The notes under the pieces were generated by a model. It saw only the letters and a program-made list of their open reading frames with translations, made no database searches and was not told the DNA's origin. A DNA stretch of 64,000 bases, taken from the NCBI RefSeq assembly GCF_030548205.1, contig NZ_JAUORV010000003.1, forward strand, positions 124,001 through 188,000, read 5' to 3'. Position 1 is the first letter of the stretch; each line of letters opens with the position of its first letter. Positions 1-9,251 of the stretch are shown here, piece after piece. The position numbers and the translations under genes are program-made. This DNA comes from Aliiglaciecola sp. 3_MG-2023. Lineage in GTDB: Bacteria > Pseudomonadota > Gammaproteobacteria > Enterobacterales > Alteromonadaceae.

Positions 1-1
1 A

Positions 2-1009
2 GCCCTTGCAGACTATTTAGATGAACATCCAAACCAAGGCAAACTAAAGGTGTTTGGTACGCCAGCAGAGGAGGGCGGTTCAGGGAAAGTTTACATGGTC
101 AGGGAAGGTCTTTTTGATGATGTCGATGTAGCCTTACATTGGCATCCATCAGATAGTACGTCCGCCGCGCCTTATACTTCTTTGGCGAATAAAAGTGGTA
201 AATTTCGATTTTATGGTGTTGCCGCTCATGCTGCAGCAGCTCCAGATAAAGGACGTTCCGCGCTGGATGCGGTAGAAGCTATGAATATGATGGTTAACAT
301 GATGCGTGAACACGTTCCTGATGGTACGCGTATTCATTATGTGATCACCCATGGCGGCACTGCGCCTAATATAGTACCTGAATTTGCCGAAGTTTATTAT
401 TACGTGCGGTCAGTGAAACCCGCACTGGTTTTATCTTTATGGGATAGGCTGATCAATGCCGCAGACGGAGCTGCTTTAGGTACACAGACTAGAGTGGAAG
501 TCGAGGTTACGGGAGGAGTGTGGAGCGTATTGCCTAATGTCGTATTATCGAAATTAGCGAATCAAGCCATTTTACATGCACAACCCATCATGTTGTCAGA
601 GGAAGAACAAAACTTTGCCAAGAATATAAGTAAGACTTTGAACCACTCGTTTGATTTGAAAGAGCACAGTGACTCCCTTCCATTTAGCGAAAATATTGCT
701 ACCTGGTCTGCCTCTACCGATGTAGGCGATGTTAGTTGGCAAGTTCCTACAGTCGGGATCTCTAGCGCAACATGGGTAAGAGGAACACCACCCCATACGT
801 GGCAAGCTTCCTCTATGAGTGGAACAGGTATAGGATACAAAGGCATGTATTTAGCCAGTGATGTTTTAACCCAAACGGCTATCAGTCTGTATTCTGAGCC
901 TGAAAATATCGAAGCGGCGAAAAAAGAATACCTTGAAAGAAAAGACGCGTTGAAATATAAGTCGATGATTGGTGATCGGGCTCCAGCTCTCGATTATAGA
1001 AAAAAGTAA
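2..1009 (+). CDS. Amidohydrolase, M20 family, AbgB-like (5' end outside window)
   Basis: The reading frame is open from base 2, so the true start lies before the window and the N-terminal part is missing. The visible 335 residues carry the GTPAEEGGSGK motif, then ALHWHP, and a dimerisation region beginning near GKFRFYGVAAHAAAAP. This pattern fits the M20/peptidase D family and most closely the AbgB subunit of p-aminobenzoyl-glutamate hydrolase. Those enzymes use two metal ions to hydrolyse amide bonds. The Glu pair in EEGG and the His of HWHP are the likely metal and catalytic residues. The GTG at 50 is internal and should not be taken as the start. The real substrate cannot be told; many marine AbgB-like proteins act on other acyl-amino acids. 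The gene is followed by a second hydrolase on the same strand after 84 bases. Confidence 0.85.
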   Translation, partial: ALADYLDEHPNQGKLKVFGTPAEEGGSGKVYMVREGLFDDVDVALHWHPSDSTSAAPYTSLANKSGKFRFYGVAAHAAAAPDKGRSALDAVEAMNMMVNMMREHVPDGTRIHYVITHGGTAPNIVPEFAEVYYYVRSVKPALVLSLWDRLINAADGAALGTQTRVEVEVTGGVWSVLPNVVLSKLANQAILHAQPIMLSEEEQNFAKNISKTLNHSFDLKEHSDSLPFSENIATWSASTDVGDVSWQVPTVGISSATWVRGTPPHTWQASSMSGTGIGYKGMYLASDVLTQTAISLYSEPENIEAAKKEYLERKDALKYKSMIGDRAPALDYRKK

Positions 1010-1093
1010 GTGCTCATCTCTGGATTAATCTAAATAATTAGAATTGAGAAAATAAATAGCTCTCAAAAGTGAACCCAAAGCAATGGAAGAAAT

Positions 1094-2977
1094 ATGAAAT
1101 TATTCAAAATATGCATCACAACAGCAATGACACTTAATTTAGTGGCTTGTTTTAGTAATCCTCAAACGCCAGAGAGTAAGCAAGAAGTTAAATTAGTACT
1201 TGAACAACAAACCAAGCAGAATGAAACCGCTGCGTTTTTAGCATTGATGGACCAACAAACCAAAGCGTTGTTGCAGCGTACACCAACAATGGCGACAACC
1301 TTAGGGGTTTCGGAAGAATATTTCGGGGGAAGATTTAACAACAAGCTTGAAGACTATTCCGTTGAAAGTATCGCCAAGTCAAAAGCATTACGTGATTCGA
1401 TGGAAGCTGATTTATTAAAAATTGACCGTTCATTATTAACTGGTACAGCGGCAACCACTTATGATGTTTTAGTTAATGCTATTGGAATGACTAAACAATA
1501 TGAACCTTATTTATTTGGTGGTTTTAATCCACTTTCCATTTATAGCCCTTATTCAATCACTCAGTTAACGGGAATACACATTGACTTACCAAGAGCCCTG
1601 CAAACTGAACACCCCCTCAACAATAAAGCCGATGTAGAAGATTATCTGTCACGCCTGAGTTTATTAGAAAAAGCATATACAGATATGGCTGATGTTGTGA
1701 CCTTAGATGCCAAACACGGTGTCATTCCACCTAAATTTGCCATTGAAGGGGCGTTAAATGTTATCTCTGGCATGACAAGTGCCATGCCGGCTGAAAATCC
1801 ACTAGTAGTGGTGTTAGACAACCGGTTAAAATCAGTCGCAGAGATTAGTGATGCAGAACGGGCAGACTATATTGAACGGGCTCAAAAAATAACGTTGGAA
1901 AAAGTCTACCCAGGTTATGCAAAACTTCAAAAAGCACTTACTGCCACTTTAGCTTCAGCACAAAGTGAACCCGGTATTTGGGCATTGCCCAATGGTGACA
2001 AACTATATGAATTGGCGTTACAAAATTTTGGCGCTGGAGATATGACCGCCGAACAAATTCATCAATTAGGCCTTGACGAAGTTGCTCGGATTAAGGCTGA
2101 AATCGATATATTGTTAAAGTCTATCGGTTATTCACAAGGGGAAGTCATCGATAGAGTCATTGCTTTGTCAGAAGATCCGGCCAATTTATATGAAAATACC
2201 GATGAAGGTCGCGATAAGTTATTGAACGATCTCAACTTACAAATGAGAGAGGTAGAATTATTACTGCCTAATATTCTAAACACGATTCCAAAAGCCGAAG
2301 TTGAAGTGCGTCGTATATCAATTTATGAGCAAGACAGTTCTCCCGGTGGGTATTATACCTCACCGAACCTTGACGGCTCTCGTCCAGGTATTTTTTGGAT
2401 CAACTTAAAGGATACCGCTGACTGGCCAATCCTTTCGTTGCCGACACTGGTTTATCATGAAGCGAGTCCAGGTCACCACTTACAAGTGAGTATCGCTCAA
2501 GAAATTGAAGATATGCCTATGATTCGGAATATGTTGTGGTTTAGCGCATACGGTGAAGGGTGGGCGCTCTATGCAGAATTACTTGCTAAAGAATTGGGCT
2601 TATACGAAGACGACCCCTTAGGTGATATTGGTCGTTTACAATCAGATCTTTTTCGATCAGCGAGACTTGTGGTAGACACGGGAATTCATTACAAAAAGTG
2701 GAGTAGAGATTACGCTATTGATTGGATGCATAAAAATACGGGTCAAAGTGTCGCATCCTTAACCAGAGAAGTAGAACGTTATGCTGTGATGCCAGGGCAA
2801 GCAACCTCTTACAAATTGGGTCAAATTCGTATTCTTGAGTTACGTAAATTGGCTAAAGAAAAGTTGGGTGATAAGTTTTCTTTGCCAGAATTTAACGATC
2901 AAATACTCATCCATGGTTCAGTTAATTTAACTGTTCTGACTGATAATATACATGCATGGATAGATTCAAAAATTTAG
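1094..2977 (+). CDS. DUF885 family lipoprotein, predicted metallopeptidase
   Basis: The 627-residue protein starts with a lipoprotein signal peptide ending in the lipobox LVAC (Cys19), so it is probably anchored in the cell envelope. The body matches the DUF885 family. A HEASPGHH motif lies at residues 455-462, with a downstream WALYAELL segment that can supply a further acidic ligand, as in zinc metallopeptidases. The family is widespread in Alteromonadales and is thought to cleave peptides, but the substrate is not established. A GGAAGA ribosome site lies 5-10 bases before the ATG. It follows the AbgB-like gene on the same strand, and a strong hairpin terminator lies 44 bases after its stop. 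The family call is firm; the peptidase role is inferred from the metal motif. Confidence 0.85.
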   Translation: MKLFKICITTAMTLNLVACFSNPQTPESKQEVKLVLEQQTKQNETAAFLALMDQQTKALLQRTPTMATTLGVSEEYFGGRFNNKLEDYSVESIAKSKALRDSMEADLLKIDRSLLTGTAATTYDVLVNAIGMTKQYEPYLFGGFNPLSIYSPYSITQLTGIHIDLPRALQTEHPLNNKADVEDYLSRLSLLEKAYTDMADVVTLDAKHGVIPPKFAIEGALNVISGMTSAMPAENPLVVVLDNRLKSVAEISDAERADYIERAQKITLEKVYPGYAKLQKALTATLASAQSEPGIWALPNGDKLYELALQNFGAGDMTAEQIHQLGLDEVARIKAEIDILLKSIGYSQGEVIDRVIALSEDPANLYENTDEGRDKLLNDLNLQMREVELLLPNILNTIPKAEVEVRRISIYEQDSSPGGYYTSPNLDGSRPGIFWINLKDTADWPILSLPTLVYHEASPGHHLQVSIAQEIEDMPMIRNMLWFSAYGEGWALYAELLAKELGLYEDDPLGDIGRLQSDLFRSARLVVDTGIHYKKWSRDYAIDWMHKNTGQSVASLTREVERYAVMPGQATSYKLGQIRILELRKLAKEKLGDKFSLPEFNDQILIHGSVNLTVLTDNIHAWIDSKI

Positions 2978-3020
2978 ATTTGCGAATCAAACAATTACAA
3001 TTTCGTGGCTCTACAACGAA

Positions 3021-3068
3021 GACATTGGTCATTTCAGTTTGCTTGAAATGACCAGTGTCATTTTAAAT
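3021..3068 (+). terminator. Terminator after the DUF885 gene
   Basis: Two 16-base arms (3021-3036 and 3044-3059) pair with one G-T wobble around a 7-base loop, and ATTTTAAAT follows. The stem is long but the T tract short. This lies in the 387-base gap 2978-3364, which also holds a short tandem repeat and the minus-strand terminator of the TonB receptor. Confidence 0.7.
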
Positions 3069-3197
3069 CAACACCCTTACTCAAACTCCTACCGAAAGCG
3101 ACAATACAGAATACCTTCATAGGCAATCTTCTGTTTAGAAAATAAGTTTAAGATTTGACGATATGCGCGAGGATTACATTGCTTACATAATGACTTA

Positions 3198-3221
3198 ATG
3201 ATTTGATGATTTGATGATTTG
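3198..3221. repeat. Short tandem repeat, ATGATTTG x3
   Basis: Three perfect copies of an 8-base unit sit in the convergent intergenic region, with a degenerate copy (ATGACTTA) just before. It is probably a slippage-prone microrepeat with no coding consequence. Confidence 0.8.
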
Positions 3222-3273
3222 ACTAGTAAATTAAAGTAGCAATGTTTTTGACATTATAGTGATTCAATTCCAT

Positions 3274-3307
3274 AAAAAAGTGGATACAGTACTGACTGTA
3301 TCCACTT
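3274..3307 (-). terminator. Terminator of the first TonB-dependent receptor
   Basis: A perfect 13-bp inverted repeat (3278-3290 and 3295-3307) with a 4-base loop is followed on the minus strand by six T residues. It lies 57 bases beyond the receptor stop codon. On the plus strand it has no T tract, so it serves the minus-strand gene. Confidence 0.9.
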
Positions 3308-3364
3308 GTATTCTAATATTAAATTCTCTTCTTGCTGGTTAAAACAAGTGACTGATTTAACACA

Positions 3365-5896
3365 TTAGAACGTAACTGACACCTTTCCGTAAACGAAACG
3401 GCCTGTAAACCCAAATGGTGAAAAACCTGAATACGGGAACAATCTTGAGAATGTACCTACTTCTTCAACCAATGTGCGCGTCGTATCAGGGTAGACATCA
3501 AACAAGTTGTTCGCCCCTAATGTTAGGGTTAAGTTTTCTGAAACATCGTAACTAACATCTAAGTCTGTCACCCATTTTTCCGGTAATACTTCATTAGTCG
3601 CAGGATCGCTTGATGGTTCTTGGGTTTCGCCATAGCGAGTGGTACGCAAGGTTGCATGCCATTCATCCATATTCCACACTGCACTTAAATTCAATTTAGT
3701 TTTCGGTGACCCTACTTCAAAGCGCCTTAACTCAACGTCTGAAAACAAGTTATCTTGATCAAAACCTGCACCTGCTAATACTGCGGGGGGATCTATAATG
3801 TCGGTAACTTCATTCTTATTGTAGTTAAAGCCTGCATTAAAGGCGATATCTCCCCAATTTTGTATATCTGTGTTATAGGAAACGACAACATCAACACCTG
3901 AAGTCTCACTATCAATGGCGTTTAAGAAGAAACGTGCGCGATTAGCTCCCGTGCCTGCTAATAATGCTTCAATTTCCGCGCCTGATAAGTTGTTAGATAA
4001 GACGATACGATCATCAATCTTAATTTTATAATAATCAACAGATACGCTAATGTTTGAATCAGGTGACCATGTAATACCAGCTCCATAGTTAACAGACTCT
4101 TCAGCATCTAAACCAGGCGAACCCAGTGCTATTGCTACATCACTGCTAGGTGAGAAAGTACCGGTTTCGGTTGGTTCGCCATCCACAAAGACAGTAGCAA
4201 TTGAAGTGAAATATTGTTGTTGTAACGACGGAGCTCTAAACCCTGTTGACACAGAAGCACGAAGAGCAATGTCTTCAGTTAGGGTGTAGCGAGTTGCTAA
4301 TTTACCATTTACCGTAGAACCAAAATCAGAGTAGTCCTCATAACGCGCAGCCACGGTCAGGTTCAAATCATCGGTAACATAAGCTTCTAAATCCACATAT
4401 AAACTAATGTTATGACGACTGTTGTCACCGGCTGATTCAGGGGTAAACCCTGGAAATACTTGTGAACCCGCTGCACCATCAAATTCACCCTGTATATAAG
4501 ATGCTTCTTCGCCCGCTTTAATTTCATATCCTTCGTGACGGTATTCCGCACCAACAGCAACATTAACGCCACTTGCTAAACCGTCAACGTCAATTTCACG
4601 GCTGAAATCTAAGTTCAGGGTGAACTGATCATAGATTAAAGTTCCAGCGTCAAATTCCGTTTGACTCGTTGGACCAAGAGAAGTGTTTAAACTGTTTATC
4701 ACCCCAAATTTAAACTCATCTTCGCCGTAAACCGCAGATACATCATAGTTCCATTCCTTCAAATCACCTTTTATACCAGTAGCTAATGAATAATCATTGA
4801 TGTCAGACGTGATAATGGGTAAAAAGCCATCGGGGTATATTTCTTCTATATTACGACTGTCTTGTGCTCTACGATAAAAACCACCACCTTCACCTTCGCG
4901 GGTACTGTAAGAGCCAAATGCATATAACTCGGCTTCAGAAGTTAAAGTTAGACCAGCATTGACAAACACTGCCATATCTTCAACATCACCGTTTCCAAAG
5001 TTATGATTATAACGATCCCAAGTCAGTTCGCGGGGATCTAGAGAACCATCCTCCAAGCGAGCGTAGTTTTCTCGTGTGTCATAATCTGAACGGTTACTTG
5101 CACTTCGATCTCGGAACTCAGCAGAGATATTGATGAAACCATCATCACCAAGTTCTAAACCAATGTTGCCTCTTAATGTGGCAGTTTGACCATCGGTTAA
5201 TTCACGATCGCCACCTTCTGTAAAGGTTAGGTTGCCATCTTCACCAATACCCACATCTTGTAACTCAGGTACGCCATCCATAGTAGTAACATTGGCACCA
5301 TATGTCACAGAGGCTGAACCACCACTGCTAGCACTTTTTAATACAATATTAATGACACCCGCAATAGCATCAGAACCATATTGAGCGGCAGCACCGTCTC
5401 GTAAAACTTCAATACGTTCAATCGCGTTTGCAGGGATTGCATTTAAGTCAACGGCAGAAGAACCGCGGCCTGTTGAACCATTTAAGTTAAGTAGCGCATT
5501 AGAGTGACGACGTTTCCCATTAACCAAAACCAAAGTGTGATCAGGTGCAAGACCTCTTAGTTGGGCTGGACGAACGTGATCTGTCCCATCGGTCAATGAA
5601 GGTTGAGGGAAGTTAAAACTCGGTAACAAACTACCCAAAATCATATTTGTTTCAGTTTGACCTGTTGTATTTAAGGCATCGCTCCCAATGATATCGATAG
5701 GAACAGGGCTGTCTTCTACGGTTCTTCCTAAACGGCGAGAGCCGATAACACTGATCTTTTCCACCGATTCATTGTCTGCATCAGTTGATTGTTGTGAAAG
5801 TGCGGGTAAGGAAGTAAAAATTGCGGCTGAAGCACTCATCATCAAAGCGACTTTTAAGCAATGATCTTTGGCTTTAAATATAGGTTTATTATTCAT
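3365..5896 (-). CDS. TonB-dependent outer-membrane receptor
   Basis: This 843-residue protein has a signal peptide of about 34 residues ending near LPALSQQ, a possible TonB-box region (VEKISVIG, about residues 44-51), a plug domain (about 55-190) with LRGLAPDHTLVLVNGKRRH, and a long beta-barrel ending in the terminal phenylalanine needed for outer-membrane assembly. Receptors of this type bring large or scarce ligands across the outer membrane using TonB-ExbBD energy. The length and plug style are those of the expanded Alteromonadales receptors for sugars, peptides or other organics rather than classical siderophore receptors, but the substrate cannot be read from sequence. No degradation cluster adjoins it, so context does not help. 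An AGGA site precedes the ATG. The 442-base upstream gap probably holds its promoter and leader. Confidence 0.93.
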   Translation of the reverse strand: MNNKPIFKAKDHCLKVALMMSASAAIFTSLPALSQQSTDADNESVEKISVIGSRRLGRTVEDSPVPIDIIGSDALNTTGQTETNMILGSLLPSFNFPQPSLTDGTDHVRPAQLRGLAPDHTLVLVNGKRRHSNALLNLNGSTGRGSSAVDLNAIPANAIERIEVLRDGAAAQYGSDAIAGVINIVLKSASSGGSASVTYGANVTTMDGVPELQDVGIGEDGNLTFTEGGDRELTDGQTATLRGNIGLELGDDGFINISAEFRDRSASNRSDYDTRENYARLEDGSLDPRELTWDRYNHNFGNGDVEDMAVFVNAGLTLTSEAELYAFGSYSTREGEGGGFYRRAQDSRNIEEIYPDGFLPIITSDINDYSLATGIKGDLKEWNYDVSAVYGEDEFKFGVINSLNTSLGPTSQTEFDAGTLIYDQFTLNLDFSREIDVDGLASGVNVAVGAEYRHEGYEIKAGEEASYIQGEFDGAAGSQVFPGFTPESAGDNSRHNISLYVDLEAYVTDDLNLTVAARYEDYSDFGSTVNGKLATRYTLTEDIALRASVSTGFRAPSLQQQYFTSIATVFVDGEPTETGTFSPSSDVAIALGSPGLDAEESVNYGAGITWSPDSNISVSVDYYKIKIDDRIVLSNNLSGAEIEALLAGTGANRARFFLNAIDSETSGVDVVVSYNTDIQNWGDIAFNAGFNYNKNEVTDIIDPPAVLAGAGFDQDNLFSDVELRRFEVGSPKTKLNLSAVWNMDEWHATLRTTRYGETQEPSSDPATNEVLPEKWVTDLDVSYDVSENLTLTLGANNLFDVYPDTTRTLVEEVGTFSRLFPYSGFSPFGFTGRFVYGKVSVTF

Positions 5897-6338
5897 GTAT
5901 TTTGTGTCCTGATGTTAAAGTAAAATAACCCTGCACTGTATGTTGATATTTTTCTTGGATTTGTAAGATTCAACTTATTATTATTGTGGCAGTGGTTGCA
6001 TATGATCTTAGACTGTTAACGCTTTTCTGCAAACTCATTGGCTAGATAAATCAAAAACAGCAAGATTTCATCGTTAATTCTTTCAAATTCCAGCTAAAAA
6101 ACAATTAAAAACAATAAAATCAATGAGATAATATATAATAAAGAATACTAAGGACGGAGTTAATAAGGAAAAAAGGGCAGATTATCCGTTAGATTAAAAC
6201 TTCTGAAAGCACGTTAAACTATTAATATGGGCAGTAATTTAACCCTCAAGGCCTGTCAGATAAGGGGGGAGTATTAATAACAGTAATATTAGTAAACGAG
6301 TGAAAATATTCGTAAAAAACTAATTTATTTTTATATCA
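5897..6338. other. 442-base AT-rich intergenic region before the TonB receptor
   Basis: The gap separates the receptor start from the YchJ-type gene end, both on the minus strand. It is strongly AT-rich, with TAATATATAATAAAG near 6130. I found no convincing gene, repeat or known riboswitch. It is most likely the promoter and 5' leader of the receptor. Confidence 0.5.
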
Positions 6339-6809
6339 TTAACTTAAACAGCATTTTTTGTATTTTTTGCCGCTACCACACAAGCACTGATCATTTCGAC
6401 TAAGCGTGAAAGGACCTGTGTCTTTTATTATTTTTCCGTCAACATAAACCCATTTTTCACTTTCAATTTGAAAATGAGATACTTCATGGAGTAAATAGAA
6501 TGTATTGTCTACTTGAGAGTAAGCTTTAAATTCAACGCTGTTTTGATTTGCACAACTAACAACCTCCAAAGATAACCATTGAGTTCCTTTATCAGCTTGT
6601 TGCAGTTCATTCACGGAAAGGTTTTGGCGAGATTTAGTCGCGTAAGTATCCAATATGTATTGGTAGTTCTTTTTCACATATGCGCTAAATCGAGAACGCA
6701 TCAACTGTTCGGCTGTTTGGGGAAAGTCACTTCTTGAAAGAAATGGTTCACAACAGTCTGCAAACAACTTATTACTGTTACAAGGGCAGTACCGGCTATT
6801 ATGCTGCAT
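6339..6809 (-). CDS. YchJ family protein with SEC-C motifs
   Basis: The 156-residue protein has the UPF0225/YchJ architecture. A cysteine cluster at the N-terminus (CPCNSNKLFADCCEPF) is followed by a central NTF2-like domain with the family signature LMRSRFSAYVKKNYQYI, and a C-terminal SEC-C zinc-binding motif (CLCGSGKKYKKCC). The family is cytosolic and conserved in proteobacteria, with no settled biochemical role. SEC-C motifs bind zinc and, in SecA, help contact partners. Length is normal for the family. The gene stands alone: more than 270 bases separate it from either neighbour, and the ribosome site before the ATG is weak. Confidence 0.9.
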   Translation of the reverse strand: MQHNSRYCPCNSNKLFADCCEPFLSRSDFPQTAEQLMRSRFSAYVKKNYQYILDTYATKSRQNLSVNELQQADKGTQWLSLEVVSCANQNSVEFKAYSQVDNTFYLLHEVSHFQIESEKWVYVDGKIIKDTGPFTLSRNDQCLCGSGKKYKKCCLS

Positions 6810-7088
6810 AGTTTAAATAACTCTATGGTAATGATCAGCCTTAAATCTAATCTAGAATTGAATAACAAACAATAGCTTAAAACAAAGTATACCTATGATA
6901 CTGAGTAGTATTAAATCGCAATTTAATAGAATGGTTTCAAATATTTACGACTAAGATAAATAATTATTTCTTCGCTTTTTAAATTTAACCGCTTTCCCGT
7001 GTTTTCGAATCTAACCGCATCAGCTTTAAACTCAAATACGATTTAAATCTCAAACATATAATTTAACACTAAGGTTAATACTATCAGA

Positions 7089-7469
7089 CTAGTGCCAAGG
7101 CCCGATAACCAAGTTGTCAGGTAAAGAGCTATCTAAGGTTAAATTAATTAAGGTTATCAAGTTTTGTTCACAAAGGCCTTTGATTCTTGTCGTTCGGATA
7201 TCATCAATGGGTAAATCTTCAACGAATAACGCTGAACATTGGCCACCAAGAATTATTTTTTCTAGCCAATTAAACAAAATATCGTGAGACGGTTTATTCA
7301 ATTTTATAGCTCTTTCATATTTACCGGAAAAGCTCACACGGTCAGAAATTAAATACATCCATTTATCATCAGATAATTGATTTAGGCCATAATGCGCCTT
7401 GTAGTTTTGATAATGCAATTGATCGTTAATGGGTAAATATGCTTGCTGATTTAAATCTACCTGTGCCAT
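7089..7469 (-). CDS. Possible SulA-like SOS cell-division inhibitor
   Basis: This 126-residue cytosolic protein has no signal peptide or membrane segment. The stretch from about residue 37 (WMYLISDR, then LNKPSHDILFNWLEK, then GGQCSALFVEDL) resembles the central region of SulA. There a W-x-LWL strand, a helix and a G-x-xSxVVxW strand form the FtsZ-binding fold that blocks FtsZ polymerisation during the SOS response. The match is loose and from memory. The second support is upstream: three ACAGT repeats at 15-bp spacing overlap LexA-like half sites 12-56 bases before the ATG. AGAGG lies just before the start. In relatives sulA often follows lexA, which is absent here. If it is not SulA it is an unknown small protein, possibly still DNA-damage controlled. 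Confidence 0.45.
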   Translation of the reverse strand: MAQVDLNQQAYLPINDQLHYQNYKAHYGLNQLSDDKWMYLISDRVSFSGKYERAIKLNKPSHDILFNWLEKIILGGQCSALFVEDLPIDDIRTTRIKGLCEQNLITLINLTLDSSLPDNLVIGPWH

Positions 7470-7480
7470 GAATAGCCTCT

Positions 7481-7525
7481 ACAGTGTTTATTTATACAGT
7501 GGTTATATATACAGTAGTACTGTAT
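7481..7525 (-). promoter_or_regulatory. LexA-like operator: three 15-bp repeats and a palindrome
   Basis: ACAGT occurs at 7481, 7496 and 7511, giving three 15-base units (ACAGTGTTTATTTAT, ACAGTGGTTATATAT, ACAGTAGTACTGTAT). On the minus strand each gives a CTGT half site followed by an AT-rich 8-mer, as in LexA boxes (CTGT-N8-ACAG). The best is CTGTATAAATAAACAC at 7484-7499, which misses the final G. The last unit forms a perfect 17-base palindrome, ATACAGTA-G-TACTGTAT, at 7509-7525. The block fills most of the gap before the SulA-like gene. Confidence 0.5.
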
Positions 7526-7531
7526 ATCCAT

Positions 7532-8155
7532 TCATGCAAGTGTTTTTTTACGTTTTTTAATCAATTGTTGTATCTTTTGTCTTCTAAAACTCAATAAAAT
7601 TAGTAGTAGAGCCCAATAAATCAGCGGCTGAAGGACGTCAGACTTTACCGACCAAATGTAGTGGAGGGCGACTAAAATTGCAGCAAGATACACAAGGTTA
7701 TGCAACGATTGCCAGATTCTACCTAATTTACGCTGCGCCCATGATGTGGATGTTAGTGCAAGGATCATCAAAATCACAAAGGCAGAAAACCCCACTGTGA
7801 TGTAAGGCCGTTTAATAATTTCAGAAATTATTAGCTGCCAAGCTAGTTGTAGTTCAAAAAATATATAACTCAGAAAATGCGCCATTGCGTATACAAAAGC
7901 GTAAAGGCCGAGCAGCCTGCGTACTCTCATTAGCGGGGCTATCTTGAAACGTTTTGCTAAAGGAGCAACAAGAAGTGAAATTAAAAGTAAATTAAATGCG
8001 CTTATACCGGTAAAGTGCAGAATTTCTTTTACAGGATCACCGCCAAGTTGGTCAATCGCTCCTTGGTAAAATACCCATATTAACGGCAGCAAAGCAGTTA
8101 GATGAATAAACACTTTTAGTCCAAAAATGTGTTTATTGGTTAATCTCAACTTCAT
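7532..8155 (-). CDS. msrQ: MsrQ, heme-binding membrane subunit of the methionine sulfoxide reductase
   Basis: The 207-residue integral membrane protein has about six hydrophobic helices and the ferric-reductase-like fold of MsrQ. The heme-ligand histidines are likely those in LHFTGISAFN, AHFLSYIF, LHNLVY and LHYIWSVK. MsrQ takes electrons, in E. coli via the flavin reductase Fre and quinones, and passes them through heme b to MsrP, which repairs oxidised methionines in periplasmic proteins. It abuts msrP with no intervening base, so the pair is cotranscribed and probably translationally coupled. The size is normal for the family. Confidence 0.95.
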   Translation of the reverse strand: MKLRLTNKHIFGLKVFIHLTALLPLIWVFYQGAIDQLGGDPVKEILHFTGISAFNLLLISLLVAPLAKRFKIAPLMRVRRLLGLYAFVYAMAHFLSYIFFELQLAWQLIISEIIKRPYITVGFSAFVILMILALTSTSWAQRKLGRIWQSLHNLVYLAAILVALHYIWSVKSDVLQPLIYWALLLILLSFRRQKIQQLIKKRKKTLA

Positions 8156-9157
8156 TTAAAAATAGCGCCTTAAATCCATGCCCTTGTACAGTTCGCTTAC
8201 CTCATCATAGCCATTGAATGGCAAAGTAGGAATGCGCGATTGATTAAATAGACCGCCGCTAGTAATACGTCTTTCACTGGCTTGGCTCCAACGCGGATGC
8301 GCAACTGCAGGATTAACATTGGCGTAAAAGCCGTACTCATTCGCAGCTAACTTTTGCCATGTCGTCGGCGGTTGTTTGTCAGTTAACTTAATTCGAACGA
8401 TGGATTTGATACTTTTAAACCCATATTTCCAAGGCACTACCAGTCTGATTGGTGCACCATTTTGCGGTGGTAAGGTTTCGCCATATAAACCAACCGACAT
8501 TAACGTTAATGGATGTAGTGCTTCATCCAAACGCAAGCCTTCTACATAGGGGTAATCAATCCCACCACCGATAAAGGGATTTCGTTGACCGGGCATTTGC
8601 TTAGGATCTTCTAAGGTTTCAAAAGCAACATATTTAGCCGAGCTGAGGGGATTGGCTCGTTTAATTAAATTAGCTAAAGAAAAACCAATCCAAGGAATAA
8701 CCATCGACCAAGCTTCAACACATCTAAGACGATAGATCCGCTCTTCCAGTGGAAATAACGTCGTTAAAGCGTCATAGTCTAAGGTGATGGGTTTTTCGAC
8801 TAAACCATCTATGGTTAATGTCCAAGGGTCAACTTTAAATTGTTGGGCATTTTCTTTGGGATCTGATTTAGCCGTTCCGAACTCATAAAAATTATTGTGA
8901 GAGGAAACCTTGTCCAATGGTGTCAGTGTTTCTGAAGTACTAAACTCAGTGGTTTTAGTAAATGACAAAGGGGTTGTTTTGAACATCTCTTGATCATCAG
9001 AGAACCAACTTAATGCGCGTACAGGCTGGCTAGCAAGCAGGGCACTGGTACCCAAAAATCCCATAGCTTTCAACATACTTCTGCGCTGTTGGTAAACTGC
9101 CTGGGGTGTTACCTGGCTTTCAGATTCATCACTCTTTTTAGGGATTTTTATTAACAT
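8156..9157 (-). CDS. msrP: MsrP, periplasmic molybdopterin protein-methionine-sulfoxide reductase
   Basis: The 333-residue protein carries a Tat signal ([10 protein letters not shown] followed by a hydrophobic stretch ending near PVRALS), as expected for a molybdenum enzyme exported folded. The oxidoreductase molybdopterin-binding domain follows, with the molybdenum-ligand cysteine in [11 protein letters not shown] and conserved runs such as [15 protein letters not shown] and [17 protein letters not shown] near the C-terminus. It reduces both R and S methionine sulfoxide in envelope proteins using electrons from MsrQ, whose gene follows at once. The closest upstream gene, dgt, ends 94 bases away, so a promoter may lie in that gap. 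Identification is firm. Confidence 0.96.
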   Translation of the reverse strand: MLIKIPKKSDESESQVTPQAVYQQRRSMLKAMGFLGTSALLASQPVRALSWFSDDQEMFKTTPLSFTKTTEFSTSETLTPLDKVSSHNNFYEFGTAKSDPKENAQQFKVDPWTLTIDGLVEKPITLDYDALTTLFPLEERIYRLRCVEAWSMVIPWIGFSLANLIKRANPLSSAKYVAFETLEDPKQMPGQRNPFIGGGIDYPYVEGLRLDEALHPLTLMSVGLYGETLPPQNGAPIRLVVPWKYGFKSIKSIVRIKLTDKQPPTTWQKLAANEYGFYANVNPAVAHPRWSQASERRITSGGLFNQSRIPTLPFNGYDEVSELYKGMDLRRYF

Positions 9158-9251
9158 TAGCTATCCAATAAATTCAAAATACGCTGCACTTGTACGTATA
9201 GAAAGATAATTTGGATAAAAAGTTGCAATATTTTTAATTCATGTCACTTAC

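Noticed and set aside
3170-3230. Possible CRISPR-like repeat around ATGATTTG
   Set aside because: The units are 8 bases, directly abutting, without spacers. It is a simple microrepeat.
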